Shown piece after piece: positions 1 through 8,813 of a stretch of 41,162 nucleotides of DNA. The position numbers were made by a program, and so were the translations under genes. The stretch's first letter is position 1, and every line of letters begins with the position of its first letter. The stretch lies in contig JAHCJK010000030.1 in NCBI GenBank assembly GCA_026184295.1, forward strand, positions 1 to 41,162, read 5' to 3'. The notes beneath the pieces are model-generated. The model saw only the letters and a program-made list of their open reading frames with translations. It was not told the DNA's origin and did not search any database. This stretch comes from Planctomycetota bacterium. Lineage in GTDB: Bacteria > Planctomycetota > SZUA-567 > H5-PLA8.

Positions 1-284
1 GGCGTGCGGCGCCCGCCGGGGGTGGCGCGCGCCGGGGTGCCGGGCACCTCGTCCGGCGGATGCGCGGCGGTGACTTCGGCGGTGATCTCCTGCACTTCCT
101 CGACGACTTCGAAGTCCTCGGCGGATGGCGCGGCCGCGGGCTCGGGCGCGGGCGTGGCCTTCTTCGGCGGCGCGCCGGCGGCCTTGGGGGCGACCTTGCC
201 CGTGGTTCGGCGCTGGCCCGTATTGGGCGTGCGCACCCCGGACTGCTTGGGCAGCTTGGACGACTCCCGGCCCGGCACCGCCAC
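1..284 (-). CDS. Pro/Ala-rich low-complexity protein, C-terminus cut by window edge
   Basis: This minus-strand frame starts at a GTG (284-282) and runs off the left edge. An in-frame TGA lies two codons upstream, so only this GTG or the GTG two codons later can be the start. A GAGG ribosome-binding site sits six bases before it. The visible 94 residues begin basic and Ser/Lys/Gln-rich. They continue as Ala/Pro/Lys (KAAGAPPKKATPAPEPAAA), then an acidic Glu/Val stretch (EDFEVVEEVQEITAEV), then a basic Arg/Pro patch at the edge. No folded domain is recognisable, and this looks like a disordered N-terminal tail or linker. The minus-strand reading has ordered RBS and codon use; the overlapping plus-strand frames are compositional shadows. 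Function unknown. Confidence 0.55.
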   Translation of the reverse strand, partial: MAVPGRESSKLPKQSGVRTPNTGQRRTTGKVAPKAAGAPPKKATPAPEPAAAPSAEDFEVVEEVQEITAEVTAAHPPDEVPGTPARATPGGRRT

Positions 285-303
285 CGTTCACCTCGTCGTA
301 TAG

Positions 304-325
304 GCCGGCGTCACGGGACGCCGGC
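304..325 (-). terminator. Hairpin downstream of the GGDEF gene
   Basis: A perfect 9-bp stem (GCCGGCGTC / GACGCCGGC) with the four-base loop ACGG lies 12 bases past the stop of the GGDEF gene and just before the next minus-strand gene. No T-run follows on the minus strand, so it is a weak or factor-assisted terminator at best, or a processing hairpin. Confidence 0.3.
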
Positions 326-336
326 GAACCTCGTTC

Positions 337-1749
337 TCAGGCCTTCACGTCCGACTCCGTCGGCACCCGGTCCGAAGGCCTGCGTCGTTCGAATTTGCGG
401 CTCGTGCCCGATTTCACTTCGCGCGTCTCTTCCACTTCGGACTTCGCGGGCAGCTTGCGGTAGTTCCCGGGCGGCGCCATCACCACGCGGTTGCGCCCGC
501 TGTCCTTGGCGACGTACAGGGCCTTGTCGGCGAGCTGGATCAGTTCCGTGCGGTCCTTGGCGTCGTCGGGAAAGCAGGCGGCCCCGAAGCTGGCGGTCAC
601 CTTCAGCGGCTGCCCGTCCATGCTGGTCAGTTCCAGGGCTTCCACCGCGCGGCGCAGGCGCTGCGAGACGTCCAGCACGCGCTCCCGTTCGATTTCCAAA
701 AGGATGATCGCGAATTCCTCGCCGCCGTAGCGGGCCACGAGATCGACGTTGCGGACCTGGCCGACCAGCACGCGCGCGATCTCGGTGAGCACGCGGTCGC
801 CGGTCTGGTGCCCGTAGGTGTCGTTGAAGCTCTTGAAGCGGTCCACGTCCAGCATCACCAGCCCCATGCTGCGGTGGCCGTAGATCTGGATGCGGTTGAG
901 TTCCTGCGAGAGCCGCGCGTCGAAGTGCCCGCGAGAGGCCACGCCGGTCAGGTCGTCGATGATCGAGCTGCGGTACAGGGCTTCGTTGCGCAGGCAGATG
1001 GCCAGCATCTTGCCCAGCGTGTTGAGGAACTCCAGGTCGCCGCCGCCGTACATGCGGTTGGCCAGGCGCGAACCCAGGCAGAGGAAGCCTTCCAGCACCG
1101 TCTCGGGCGTCTCGACTTCCTGAATCAGCGGAACGATGACCTGAATGCCCAGCGCCTTCAGCGCCATCACTTCGGGCAGGCCCTGCATCTGCTCGGGCAT
1201 CTCGTTCAGCACCAGGCAGAAGCGGCGGTTGAGCGCCTCCGTGCAGAGCGGCGAGTCGAGCGGGATCGTGACCTGCGCTTCGCGGATGCCCTGCGTCGCC
1301 GAGACCGTCATCTGCCGGTCGGTGACCTTGTGGCAGCGGATGATCAGGAGCTTGGGCGTGGTGAAATGCCCCGCGACCGTGCGCAGCAGGTACGTCTGCA
1401 TCACCACCAGGTCCAGCGAGCGCGCGCTGATCTGCCCGACGATCTCGAAGAGCGTGGAGAAGTCGTGTTCCTGCTTGCGCAGGCGGCGGCGCAGGCTCAG
1501 GGTCTCGGACTCGGCCTGCATCGCCCAGTCGGCGAGGCCTTTGACTTCGTCCTTGCCGCCCAGAAAGGCTTTTTGGACAAGCGTGTTCAATTCCGCGCTG
1601 GGGTTCGACCCCTGCGGGAGGCTTCCAAATCCAGGAACGATGGCGGGCGGCGTATCCACGAAAACGATGCCTTCTCCGATTTCATCGTCGAAGCGCGTTG
1701 TGCGAGGTGCATCCCCGGGGTACAGGGGATTCTCCCAACGCCCTCGCAT
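337..1749 (-). CDS. GAF-GGDEF diguanylate cyclase
   Basis: The 470-residue protein is predicted to make the second messenger c-di-GMP from two GTP in the cytosol. Residues about 80-95 form a short charged helix. Residues about 98-255 read as a GAF-type sensor domain, and residues about 262-420 as a GGDEF domain beginning DDLTGVASRGHFD. The active-site loop is GGEEF (342-346), an accepted active variant. An RxxD product-inhibition site (R333-D336) lies exactly five residues before it, so feedback inhibition by c-di-GMP is expected. The basic C-terminal tail (about 430-470) is probably disordered. There is no signal peptide or membrane segment. A TTGACA/TAGGAT promoter lies about 60 bases upstream of the start. 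The GAF ligand cannot be read from sequence. Confidence 0.9.
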   Translation of the reverse strand: MRGRWENPLYPGDAPRTTRFDDEIGEGIVFVDTPPAIVPGFGSLPQGSNPSAELNTLVQKAFLGGKDEVKGLADWAMQAESETLSLRRRLRKQEHDFSTLFEIVGQISARSLDLVVMQTYLLRTVAGHFTTPKLLIIRCHKVTDRQMTVSATQGIREAQVTIPLDSPLCTEALNRRFCLVLNEMPEQMQGLPEVMALKALGIQVIVPLIQEVETPETVLEGFLCLGSRLANRMYGGGDLEFLNTLGKMLAICLRNEALYRSSIIDDLTGVASRGHFDARLSQELNRIQIYGHRSMGLVMLDVDRFKSFNDTYGHQTGDRVLTEIARVLVGQVRNVDLVARYGGEEFAIILLEIERERVLDVSQRLRRAVEALELTSMDGQPLKVTASFGAACFPDDAKDRTELIQLADKALYVAKDSGRNRVVMAPPGNYRKLPAKSEVEETREVKSGTSRKFERRRPSDRVPTESDVKA

Positions 1750-1806
1750 ACTTCAAGGAACTAAAAGCCAGTTCTCAAGTTGAATGGGTCAACCCAAGAA
1801 AGCACG

Positions 1807-1835
1807 ATCCTATTGCACATTGTGGCGGCTGTCAA
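1807..1835 (-). promoter_or_regulatory. Sigma70-like promoter for the GGDEF gene
   Basis: On the minus strand TTGACA (1835-1830, exact -35 consensus) is followed after 17 bases by TAGGAT (1812-1807, four of six for -10). Transcription would start near 1800, giving a leader of about 50 bases before the ATG at 1749. It lies in the 101-base gap after rimO, so the cyclase need not depend on rimO transcription. Confidence 0.6.
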
Positions 1836-1850
1836 CTCACCAAAATAAGA

Positions 1851-3305
1851 TCAAGCCCCGCGCGCCCCTGCCGAAATCTCAGCAATCAAATCATAATCCA
1901 AGTCTCGCACAACCTTTGCAGTAACCCTGCGGCCCGGCTCCACGCCCGCCGCGCCGCGCCCTTTCAAGAAAATCAATCCGTCCACTTCGGGCGCTTCCAA
2001 CTGCGACCGCCCCGCGCTCGCCACCCCCTTGGGCGCGGACGCGGGGTTTACAGCGCCGTCCACCAGCACCGGAATCTTCCGGCCCACCCGCGCCTTCTGG
2101 CGGCGCCGCGAGACCTCCAACTGCGCGCGCATGATCGCGTCGCGGCGGGCCTGCTTCTCGGCGAGCGGCAGCGCGTCCGGCAGCTTCGCGGCCGGCGTGA
2201 GCGGCTCGGTGGAATACAGGAAGACGCCCGCATGCGTGAAGCGTTCCTCGTTCACCAGATCGACGACCTCCTGCACGTGCGCCTCGGTCTCGCCCGGATA
2301 CCCGACGATAAAGGTGGTCCGCAGCGCGCCGTGCGGCATCTTCTTCGCGATCAGGTCCAGCAGGTCCATGGTCTGCTTCCTGGTCACCTTGCGGCACATC
2401 GCGTCGAGCATCTCGTCGGCGATGTGCTGGAGCGGCATGTCGATGTACGGGCAGAAGCGCGGATCGGCGAGCAGCGCGGCGAGCATCTCGGCGTCCAGGT
2501 GCCGCGGGTACGCGTACATCAGGCGGAACCAGACGTCGTCCTCGATCTGTTCGCTTAAAGCGCGCAGCAGCCGCGCGAGGTCGTGCTTGCCGTAGAGATC
2601 CTGGCCGTAGGTCGTCGTGTCCTGCGCGATGAGGCTGATCTCGCGCGCGCCGCTCGCGATCAGTTCGCGCGCCTCCTCGACGACGGCCTCCACGGGGCGG
2701 CTGACCTGCAGGCCGCGCATGCGCGGGATCGCGCAGAACTTGCACGGGTTGTTGCAGCCTTCCGCGATCTTCAGGAACGCGCTGTGCGGCGAACCGATGC
2801 GCATGCGCGGGCTGACCAGAAAATCGTTGTAGCTCTTCGGGACCTTCTTCTTCGCGGCGGATTCCTTCGGGCCCGTGGCGTAGCTGCGCGCGGCGGTCGC
2901 GTATTTTTCGCCCGCGCGTTCTTCGACGAGGTCGCGGCAGATCTTCGAGATGTTCGGGTAGTCGCGGAAGCCCAGGCGCGCGTCGGCGTGTTCGAGAAAG
3001 CGGTTCAGTTCGGGCGCGTCGGCGACGCGTTCGACCAGGCAGCCGACGGCGACGATCGTCTTCAGGCGCCCTTCGTCCTTGAGGTCGCTCAGTTCGCGCA
3101 GCACGCCGGCGGTCTCTTCGCGCGCGGCGTCGATGAAGCCGCAGGTGTTGACCAGGCAGAGTTCGCTCTCGGCGGGGTCGCTGGCGATCAGGAAGCCGCT
3201 CTCGGCCAGTTGCCCCAGGATGCGCTCGGAATCGACGAGATTCTTCGAGCAGCCCAGGTTGACGAGGCTCAGCACGGCCGGCTCGGATTTTTTCAGCTTC
3301 GGCAT
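1851..3305 (-). CDS. rimO: Ribosomal protein S12 methylthiotransferase RimO
   Basis: This 484-residue radical-SAM methylthiotransferase is expected to add a methylthio group to the conserved Asp of ribosomal protein S12. The N-terminal MTTase domain (about 10-125) carries three conserved cysteines for the auxiliary Fe-S cluster: C19 in NLGCSKN, C55 in NTCGF and C89. The radical-SAM motif CxxxCxxC is C184-C188-C191 in EGCNNPCKFCAIP. A TRAM-like domain closes the C-terminus (about 405-480). The NLGCSKN and PYIDMPLQH signatures favour RimO over the tRNA enzyme MiaB. A linker at about 128-165 rich in Ala/Lys/Glu is longer than I would expect. The ATG at 3305 has no strong RBS, but the conserved SLVNLGCSKN begins at residue 13, so no alternative start is needed. 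Confidence 0.93.
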   Translation of the reverse strand: MPKLKKSEPAVLSLVNLGCSKNLVDSERILGQLAESGFLIASDPAESELCLVNTCGFIDAAREETAGVLRELSDLKDEGRLKTIVAVGCLVERVADAPELNRFLEHADARLGFRDYPNISKICRDLVEERAGEKYATAARSYATGPKESAAKKKVPKSYNDFLVSPRMRIGSPHSAFLKIAEGCNNPCKFCAIPRMRGLQVSRPVEAVVEEARELIASGAREISLIAQDTTTYGQDLYGKHDLARLLRALSEQIEDDVWFRLMYAYPRHLDAEMLAALLADPRFCPYIDMPLQHIADEMLDAMCRKVTRKQTMDLLDLIAKKMPHGALRTTFIVGYPGETEAHVQEVVDLVNEERFTHAGVFLYSTEPLTPAAKLPDALPLAEKQARRDAIMRAQLEVSRRRQKARVGRKIPVLVDGAVNPASAPKGVASAGRSQLEAPEVDGLIFLKGRGAAGVEPGRRVTAKVVRDLDYDLIAEISAGARGA

Positions 3306-3390
3306 GCGCGGGATTGTAGCGGGGCGCGGGCGAGTTGCTAATGCAGGGATGGCCGGCGCCTGCCCGAAGCACCGCGCGTTCGCGCGGACG

Positions 3391-3768
3391 CTAATCGGCC
3401 GCCTGAGCGGCGAGGCCGCGCAGCAGCAGGAAGCTCAGCGCCGCCCCCATGGCCAGGTCGTAGCCCGCGAACATCAGAAACGCCCCGCCCTGCGCGAGGA
3501 AAAACGCGGCGGCCCCCGCGCGCGCGGCCACCAGCAGCCAGCAGAGCTTGCCCAGTCGGTCCGGCATCAGCGCCGCCGGGAGGTAGAGCATGCTCAGCAG
3601 CACCACCAGCGTGCCGCTCAGCCGCACCCACACGAGCGTCTCGGGCACGGGAAGGCCAAAGAACCCCAGCGCCCACGCCGGCGCGGCGATGAGCGGCGCG
3701 GCCAACGCGACATTGCCCGCGATGCCGCACCAGACCGCGGCGGCGAAGGGCTTCCACGCCGGGTTCAT
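3391..3768 (-). CDS. Small four-helix membrane protein
   Basis: A 125-residue hydrophobic protein with about four membrane helices (near residues 8-32, 45-65, 73-93 and 97-118). I do not recognise a family and see no catalytic motif. Its ATG (3768-3766) overlaps the stop of the upstream DinB/DUF1569-like gene by four bases (ATGA), so it is almost certainly translationally coupled to that gene. This is the last gene of the lpxA operon. A GC-rich hairpin (3372-3387) follows the stop but has no T-run, so transcription may continue to rimO, whose start is 85 bases away. The function is unknown, though the setting suggests an envelope-related role. Confidence 0.7.
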   Translation of the reverse strand: MNPAWKPFAAAVWCGIAGNVALAAPLIAAPAWALGFFGLPVPETLVWVRLSGTLVVLLSMLYLPAALMPDRLGKLCWLLVAARAGAAAFFLAQGGAFLMFAGYDLAMGAALSFLLLRGLAAQAAD

Positions 3769-4256
3769 GGCGCGAGGATTTCCTCGACGATCTTTTCGTG
3801 ATGCGCCGTGTGGACTTCGCCGAACCAGAGCCACTGCGCGCGCGTCAGCCCGCCCAGGCCCGGGTGCGGAAAGACGCCCTTCGACGCGTCGATCTCGGCC
3901 ACGCGGTTGCTCAGCATGCGGTACTCGGCGATCTGCTGCTCGTACGCGGCCTTCAGTCCGGTGTATTCCGTGAGCGTCGGCTGCACGATCACCGGGGCCT
4001 TGATCTTGCCGCGCGGAATTCCGTTCGTCAGGATCAGCAGTTGTTCCGGCGTCGGCGGCTGCACCGACGGATCGTTCCCGAACGGGATCGACATCAGGCG
4101 CAGGATATTGCCGTTCACTTTCAGGACGTGTTCCAGGTGCTGGCCGACGCACCATTCGCTCACGGCGGATTTGCGGCGCGCGGCCTCCCCGCAGCGGGTC
4201 TGCAGGCGGATCATCCGATCAACCAAACGCGCGCGAATCTTTTCGGTGGGTTCCAT
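3765..4256 (-). CDS. DinB-superfamily / DUF1569-like protein
   Basis: A 163-residue cytosolic protein that looks like a four-helix-bundle metal protein of the DinB/DUF1569 group. It has GQHLEHVLK in the first third and a histidine-rich C-terminal helix (GEVHTAHHEKIVEEI) after GLTRAQWLWF. In the DinB superfamily three histidines in such positions usually bind a divalent metal; members include thiol-dependent transferases and many proteins of unknown activity. The ATG at 4256 lies two bases from the stop of the GT-C/TPR gene, and the gene overlaps the next small membrane protein by four bases. Family assignment is from pattern memory; the substrate cannot be inferred. Confidence 0.65.
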   Translation of the reverse strand: MEPTEKIRARLVDRMIRLQTRCGEAARRKSAVSEWCVGQHLEHVLKVNGNILRLMSIPFGNDPSVQPPTPEQLLILTNGIPRGKIKAPVIVQPTLTEYTGLKAAYEQQIAEYRMLSNRVAEIDASKGVFPHPGLGGLTRAQWLWFGEVHTAHHEKIVEEILAP

Positions 4257-4258
4257 CG

Positions 4259-6193
4259 TCAGGGCTCCTTCTTCTCGGGTGTCTTCGCGAGCGCTTCCAG
4301 GCGCTTGGCGGCGTCCTGGTGCGCGGGGTCCAGCTTGAGAATCTCGCGGTAGCAGAGCGCGGCTTCGTCGGGCTTGCCGGTGTGTTCGAGCGAGCGTCCC
4401 AGTCCGAAGATCGCACGGACGTTGCCGGGCGCGAGCCGGCCCGCCGTCGCGAACTGCTCGACCGCGTCGTCGTAACGCTTCAGCCGGTACGAGACCATGC
4501 CCAAACCGTAGCGCGCATCGAAGAGTTCCGGGTTGTGCCGCAGCGCCTTGCGGAAGGCCTCCGCGGATTCCTCCAGCCGGTCCAGCTTCGAGAGCGCCTC
4601 GCCGAGCCCCGCCAGCGCGAGCGCGTACGCCGGATGGTCCTGCGCCACGCCCTCGAACTCCGCGCGGGCCTCCTCGAGCTTGCCCGCGCGCAGGAGCGCG
4701 TACCCCAGGTTGGTGCGAATCTCGACGTCGGCCGGCGCGAACGCGCGCGCTTGCGTAAACGCTTCGATCGCCTCCGGCACCTTCCCCACCCCCAGGTACA
4801 CGCAGGCCATGTTGTTCAGGTTGGTCGGATCGTTGGGCCGGACGCGAATCGCTTCGCGGTAATGCGCCAGCGCGTCCTCGGCCCGGCCGTCGTGCGCGTA
4901 TTCCGAGGCCAGGTTGTAGTGCGCGGGCCAGGAGTCCGGATTGTGTTCGAGGTTCTGCGTCCAGAGCGCGTGCGGCGTGCGAAAATTCGCCGCGTGCACG
5001 AGCGCCAGCACGGCCAGCCCCAGGATCGCGACCGCGCCCGCCGCGCCCGCCAGGCGGCGCTGCGCGTCGCTCAGGTCCGCCGTCAGCCGTCCCAGCACGG
5101 CCGCCTCGAGCGCCAGCAGCGCGACGCTGGCGTGGTACGCGTAATGGTCGGCCACGTAGGTCAGCGACATCGTCGAATGGTTGAAGAATCCGAGCACCGG
5201 CAGGAGCGCCCCGCCGAAGATCAGCGCCGCCGCCAGCGGGCCGCGCCCGAAGGCCGCGCGCCGCGCCCAGAGCAACCCCAGCGCCGCCAGCACGGCCGCG
5301 GGATACGCGAGCAACGCGGGCGATGCGGCGACCGAGAGGTCCCAGCGCGGATAGACGACGGTGACGGGGTACGGCCAGAGCAGTTTGCCGGCGTAGAACC
5401 AGGCCGCGCGCCCCGCCAGGCCGACGCGGTCCAGCGCGGAAAGCGGCGGCACGAAGGCCTGCGTCGCGGCAATCTTGGGGGCCTCGGCCTGCATCGTAAA
5501 GAGCGCGAAGCCGACGCCGACGATCAGCAGCGGCAGCGCTTCGAGTGCGTCGCGCGCCGAGACGCGCCCGCGCTTCCACCACGCCAGCACGAGCAGCGCC
5601 GGCGGGAGCGCCACGACCACGGACTTGCTGGCCGCGGCGAGGAAGAAGCAGGCCAGCGCCGCGGCGTACCACGGCCACGCGGGCGCGCGTTCGGGTTCGT
5701 CGAGCGGCCGGAAGCGCAGGTACGCGAGCAGGGTCAGCAGCGCGAAGCAGAGCGAGAGGACGTTCTTGCGTTCGGTCACCCAGGCCACCGATTCGACGTG
5801 GACCGGATGAACCGCGAAGAGCGCCGCCGCGCCCCAGGCCAGCGGCACGCCGAGCCGTTTGAGCACGCGCCAGACGAGCACCGCGTTCAGCGCGTGGAGC
5901 AGGATGTTGACCGCGTGGTACCCGATGGGTTCGTAGCCCCACAGGCGGTATTCCGCCCAAAAGGTCGAGAAAACCATCGGGTAGTAGTGCGGGCCGGCCG
6001 TGGGTTCGAACCAGATCTTTTCCAGCCCGCCAGGTTCTCGCAGAAGGGTGTTGTCGAGCAGCCAGACGTCGTCGTCCCAGATGAACGCGGCCTGGTACGC
6101 CGGCGCGTAGGTGATGAGCACGAGGAGGACCAGCAGCCCCGCGGCGGCGTACGGCTTCCACGCCGCCGACCCGTCCGGACCGGGCGCGTTCAC
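4259..6193 (-). CDS. GT-C type membrane glycosyltransferase-like protein with C-terminal TPR repeats
   Basis: A 644-residue protein with two halves. Residues 1 to about 360 hold roughly ten membrane helices with the GT-C hallmark acidic loop after helix 1 (FIWDDDVWLL). It also has conserved features such as FAVHPVHVESVAWVTERKN, as in TMTC-like proteins and bacterial relatives common in PVC bacteria. Residues about 385-640 are six or seven tetratricopeptide repeats ending in a Lys/Glu tail. Such proteins are thought to transfer sugars from lipid carriers; the substrate here is unknown. I place the start at GTG 6193, two bases after the heparinase-like stop; it has no clear RBS, which suggests translational coupling. 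The frame stays open far upstream, but that part is a shadow of the heparinase gene. Confidence 0.8.
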   Translation of the reverse strand: MNAPGPDGSAAWKPYAAAGLLVLLVLITYAPAYQAAFIWDDDVWLLDNTLLREPGGLEKIWFEPTAGPHYYPMVFSTFWAEYRLWGYEPIGYHAVNILLHALNAVLVWRVLKRLGVPLAWGAAALFAVHPVHVESVAWVTERKNVLSLCFALLTLLAYLRFRPLDEPERAPAWPWYAAALACFFLAAASKSVVVALPPALLVLAWWKRGRVSARDALEALPLLIVGVGFALFTMQAEAPKIAATQAFVPPLSALDRVGLAGRAAWFYAGKLLWPYPVTVVYPRWDLSVAASPALLAYPAAVLAALGLLWARRAAFGRGPLAAALIFGGALLPVLGFFNHSTMSLTYVADHYAYHASVALLALEAAVLGRLTADLSDAQRRLAGAAGAVAILGLAVLALVHAANFRTPHALWTQNLEHNPDSWPAHYNLASEYAHDGRAEDALAHYREAIRVRPNDPTNLNNMACVYLGVGKVPEAIEAFTQARAFAPADVEIRTNLGYALLRAGKLEEARAEFEGVAQDHPAYALALAGLGEALSKLDRLEESAEAFRKALRHNPELFDARYGLGMVSYRLKRYDDAVEQFATAGRLAPGNVRAIFGLGRSLEHTGKPDEAALCYREILKLDPAHQDAAKRLEALAKTPEKKEP

Positions 6194-6195
6194 GC

Positions 6196-7992
6196 TCAGC
6201 CGCGCCCCGCGGGCGAAAGCGCGCGCGCCGCGGCGTCGTAGCGCCAGGCCTTGCCGTCCACGGAAATCTCGAAGCCCGCCTCGGTAAAGCGGCTCTCGAT
6301 CTTCGGCGCGCCGAAGGTGAGCAGCATCGGGTGCAGGTTGTGGATGCGGTCGTACGCGGGCGTCCAGGTCAGCGTCGAGATCGGCCCGTCGAACTCCCAG
6401 CCCTTCGCGCCGAAGTACCCCGTGTCGCTGAGCAGGTGCACGGTCAGGTTCGCCGCGCGGCCCTTCAGGACGATGCGGTCGCCGTCCTTCGTCCACGGCT
6501 GGCGGGTCTGCAGGTGCCAGCGCGCGCTGGTGCGGCGGTTCTGCGCGCCCTTCAGGTCGTCGAGCACCAGGAGGTGCGTGTCGTCGATCATCAGCAGCGT
6601 GCGCTGAAAGTGTTCGAGCGAGAACGGGAAGCACTTGGACAGATCGCAGGCGGCCACGAAGCCGCCGGGAACTTCTTCCGCGCGCACGATCTTGGCCACC
6701 GAACAGTCCGTCTGCCCGAAGCCGCGCACGGTGACGGCGTTGTGCTGGTCGGTCTGGCCCGCGCCGTACCCGGGATCGACGAGAAAGCGTTCTTCGCCGT
6801 GGCCGAGGATGATGTGGCCGAGGTCCTTGTTGTTGTGGTTTCCGCCGTTGAAGCCCGAGCGCAGGCCCAGCCAGGTCTTCGGGCCGTGCCACGTCAGCCA
6901 GTCGATGCCCGCGAAGTGTTTCAGCCCCGAAGTCTTCGGCGCTTCCGCTTTGGGGTTCATCGGGCGGAACCAGAAGGCCTCGACGTCGTAAAAGCAGCCG
7001 TGCGTGTCGCGCCAACTGCGCATCACCTCCGGACGCTGCTGGAAGTACACCCAGTCCGGGCGCTGCGCGCGGTCGGCCCACCAGAAGGCATGCGGCATGC
7101 CCCATTCGGTGGTGGCTTCGCTCACGTTCGAGAAATTGAACGGGCGCCGGTCGCCGCCGACGAGGTACTGCCAGCAGGTGATGGTGTCGAGGAAGTTCTT
7201 GTTGGCCAGCAGGCCCAGGTCGTCGCCGGTCAGCCGGAAGAGCGGCATCACGAAATCGGTCAGGTGCCCGATGCCCGTACACTGGTACATCACGCCTTCG
7301 ATCCAGCCGCCGCCGGGGTGGTAGTTCGCGATCACCGGCTTCAGGCGTTCGCGCGCTTCGGCCAGGACCTGCTTCGCGAGTTCCGGGGCGTCGTGGCGCA
7401 AGGCCAGCGCGGCCAGGCCGGCGTTGCCGTGCAGCGCCGCGCCCCAGTTGAAGTCGCAGCGTTCCCACCAGTCGTGAAGCGCCAGGCCGTTCAGGTACGC
7501 AGGCAGACCCACGTCGCGCAGCGTGCCGGCGTAGCGGGCTTTCTGTTCGTCCGTAAGGTACGGGAAGAGGACGTCGTAGCCGAAGGCCAGGATGTAGAGC
7601 AGGTCGCCGGTCTGGAGCGCCGCGCCGCGCACGCCGTGAATCTTGCCTTTTCCGGGCACCCAGTTGTCGCTCGCGCAGGCCGCGTCGAGCGTCTCGGTTG
7701 CGAACTTCAGCCAGCGGTCGTCCTTGGTGATGTAGAACGCGGCCGCCGCGCGGATCGTGCGGTTCTTGAGCACGCGGTCGGGAATCCCGCAGCGCCGCGA
7801 GGCGCGCCCGAGGTACCACGGCACGTCGGCGATCTCGCCTTCGTACTTTTCCAGGTCGAGCAGGCGCAGGGCTTCAAGGTTGTTCTCGTGGAGCTTCTTG
7901 AAATACGGATCTTCGAGCTTGGCGGCGAGGCCTTCCCAGCCGGCGCGGTCCATGAAGAGGCAGGGCGACGGGGCATTCGGCAGAACGGACAT
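6196..7992 (-). CDS. Heparinase II/III-like polysaccharide lyase-fold protein
   Basis: A 598-residue protein with the two-part architecture of heparinase II/III-type lyases. An N-terminal alpha/alpha toroid (about 1-340) contains YHPGGGWIEG and GMPHAFWWADR. A C-terminal beta-sandwich (about 370-595) is marked by GGNHNNKDLGHIILGHGEER and FLVDPGYGAGQ, then HNAVTV. Family members cleave uronic-acid polysaccharides by beta-elimination using Tyr/His. No signal peptide is visible, so it would act in the cytosol or on an intracellular intermediate, which is unusual for a degradative lyase. The ATG at 7992 (MSVLPNAP) has GAGGG upstream and lies 14 bases after lpxA. The operon with lpxA and a GT-C protein hints at envelope-glycan remodelling rather than nutrition; that is inference. 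Confidence 0.8.
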   Translation of the reverse strand: MSVLPNAPSPCLFMDRAGWEGLAAKLEDPYFKKLHENNLEALRLLDLEKYEGEIADVPWYLGRASRRCGIPDRVLKNRTIRAAAAFYITKDDRWLKFATETLDAACASDNWVPGKGKIHGVRGAALQTGDLLYILAFGYDVLFPYLTDEQKARYAGTLRDVGLPAYLNGLALHDWWERCDFNWGAALHGNAGLAALALRHDAPELAKQVLAEARERLKPVIANYHPGGGWIEGVMYQCTGIGHLTDFVMPLFRLTGDDLGLLANKNFLDTITCWQYLVGGDRRPFNFSNVSEATTEWGMPHAFWWADRAQRPDWVYFQQRPEVMRSWRDTHGCFYDVEAFWFRPMNPKAEAPKTSGLKHFAGIDWLTWHGPKTWLGLRSGFNGGNHNNKDLGHIILGHGEERFLVDPGYGAGQTDQHNAVTVRGFGQTDCSVAKIVRAEEVPGGFVAACDLSKCFPFSLEHFQRTLLMIDDTHLLVLDDLKGAQNRRTSARWHLQTRQPWTKDGDRIVLKGRAANLTVHLLSDTGYFGAKGWEFDGPISTLTWTPAYDRIHNLHPMLLTFGAPKIESRFTEAGFEISVDGKAWRYDAAARALSPAGRG

Positions 7993-8006
7993 GAGGAGGC
8001 CCTCGG

Positions 8007-8813
8007 TTAGTCGGCGGATTCGCGGCGGCTGGCCTTGTAGTGGCAGAAGCCGCGCTTGGTCGGGTGTTCGAAGAACGCGACCCACGCTTGGACCGCGGGG
8101 CTGTCGAACTCCGACTTCATGCGCGCCAGCGCCTCCTTCAAGTCCAGGCCGGAGCGGTAGAGCAGTTTATACGCGGCTTTGATCTGGTGGCGCTCGGTTT
8201 CGGCGATCTCCTTCGAACGCCGCAGGCCCACGGCGTTCAGGCTCGTGACGGCGTTGGTGCCGTCGCCGATCAGGTACGGCGGCACGTCCATCCCGAAGCG
8301 CGAGCCGCCCGAGAGGATCGCGAGCCGCCCGACGCGGACGAACTGATGAATCACGACGTTCCCGCTCACGATCGCGCCGCCGCCGATCTCCACGTGCCCG
8401 GCCAGTTGCGCGCCGTTGGCCAGGATCACGCCCTTGCCGAGCTGGCAGTCGTGCGCGACGTGGCTGCCGGCCATCAAGTAGCAGCCGTCGCCCACCGTGG
8501 TCGGGTGCCCGGCCTTGGTCGCGCGGTGGATGGTGACGTTCTCGCGCACCGTCACGCCGTGACCGACGACCGTGCCGGTGGGCTCTCCTTTATAGGAGAA
8601 GTCCTGCGGCGCGTGGCCCACCACGGCGCCCATGTGGACCGCGCAGTCGTCGCCTATCTTGGTCCCCGAACACACGTACGCGTGGGCCCAGAGTCTGGTT
8701 CGGGCGCCGACGGACGCGCCGGCTTCGACGATGGCGTACGGGCCGATCTCGGCGCCTTCGCCGATCTCGGCGGCCGGATCGACCAGGGCGGTCGCGTGGA
8801 TTTTGGGGGCCAT
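8007..8813 (-). CDS. lpxA: UDP-N-acetylglucosamine O-acyltransferase LpxA
   Basis: This 268-residue hexapeptide-repeat enzyme carries out the first step of lipid A synthesis, transferring a 3-hydroxyacyl chain from ACP to UDP-GlcNAc in the cytosol. The left-handed beta-helix runs from residue 4 (IHATALVDPAAEIG) to about 190, and a C-terminal helical domain follows. The catalytic histidine is in GSHVAHDC (H118/H121, the latter matching E. coli H125). VPPYLIGDGTNA is the conserved segment after the helix. The length matches E. coli LpxA (262). The chosen ATG at 8813 puts MAPKIHATA at the N-terminus as in the family, although its RBS is poor and the frame is open further upstream. It leads the five-gene minus-strand operon ending at 3391. 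Its presence implies an LPS-type outer membrane. Confidence 0.92.
   Translation of the reverse strand: MAPKIHATALVDPAAEIGEGAEIGPYAIVEAGASVGARTRLWAHAYVCSGTKIGDDCAVHMGAVVGHAPQDFSYKGEPTGTVVGHGVTVRENVTIHRATKAGHPTTVGDGCYLMAGSHVAHDCQLGKGVILANGAQLAGHVEIGGGAIVSGNVVIHQFVRVGRLAILSGGSRFGMDVPPYLIGDGTNAVTSLNAVGLRRSKEIAETERHQIKAAYKLLYRSGLDLKEALARMKSEFDSPAVQAWVAFFEHPTKRGFCHYKASRRESAD

Noticed and set aside
4319..6241. Long open frame antisense to the GT-C/TPR gene
   Set aside because: Its translation is Arg/Gln/Glu-rich without domains, whereas the minus strand gives clear membrane helices and TPRs. It is a by-product of G/C-ending codons.
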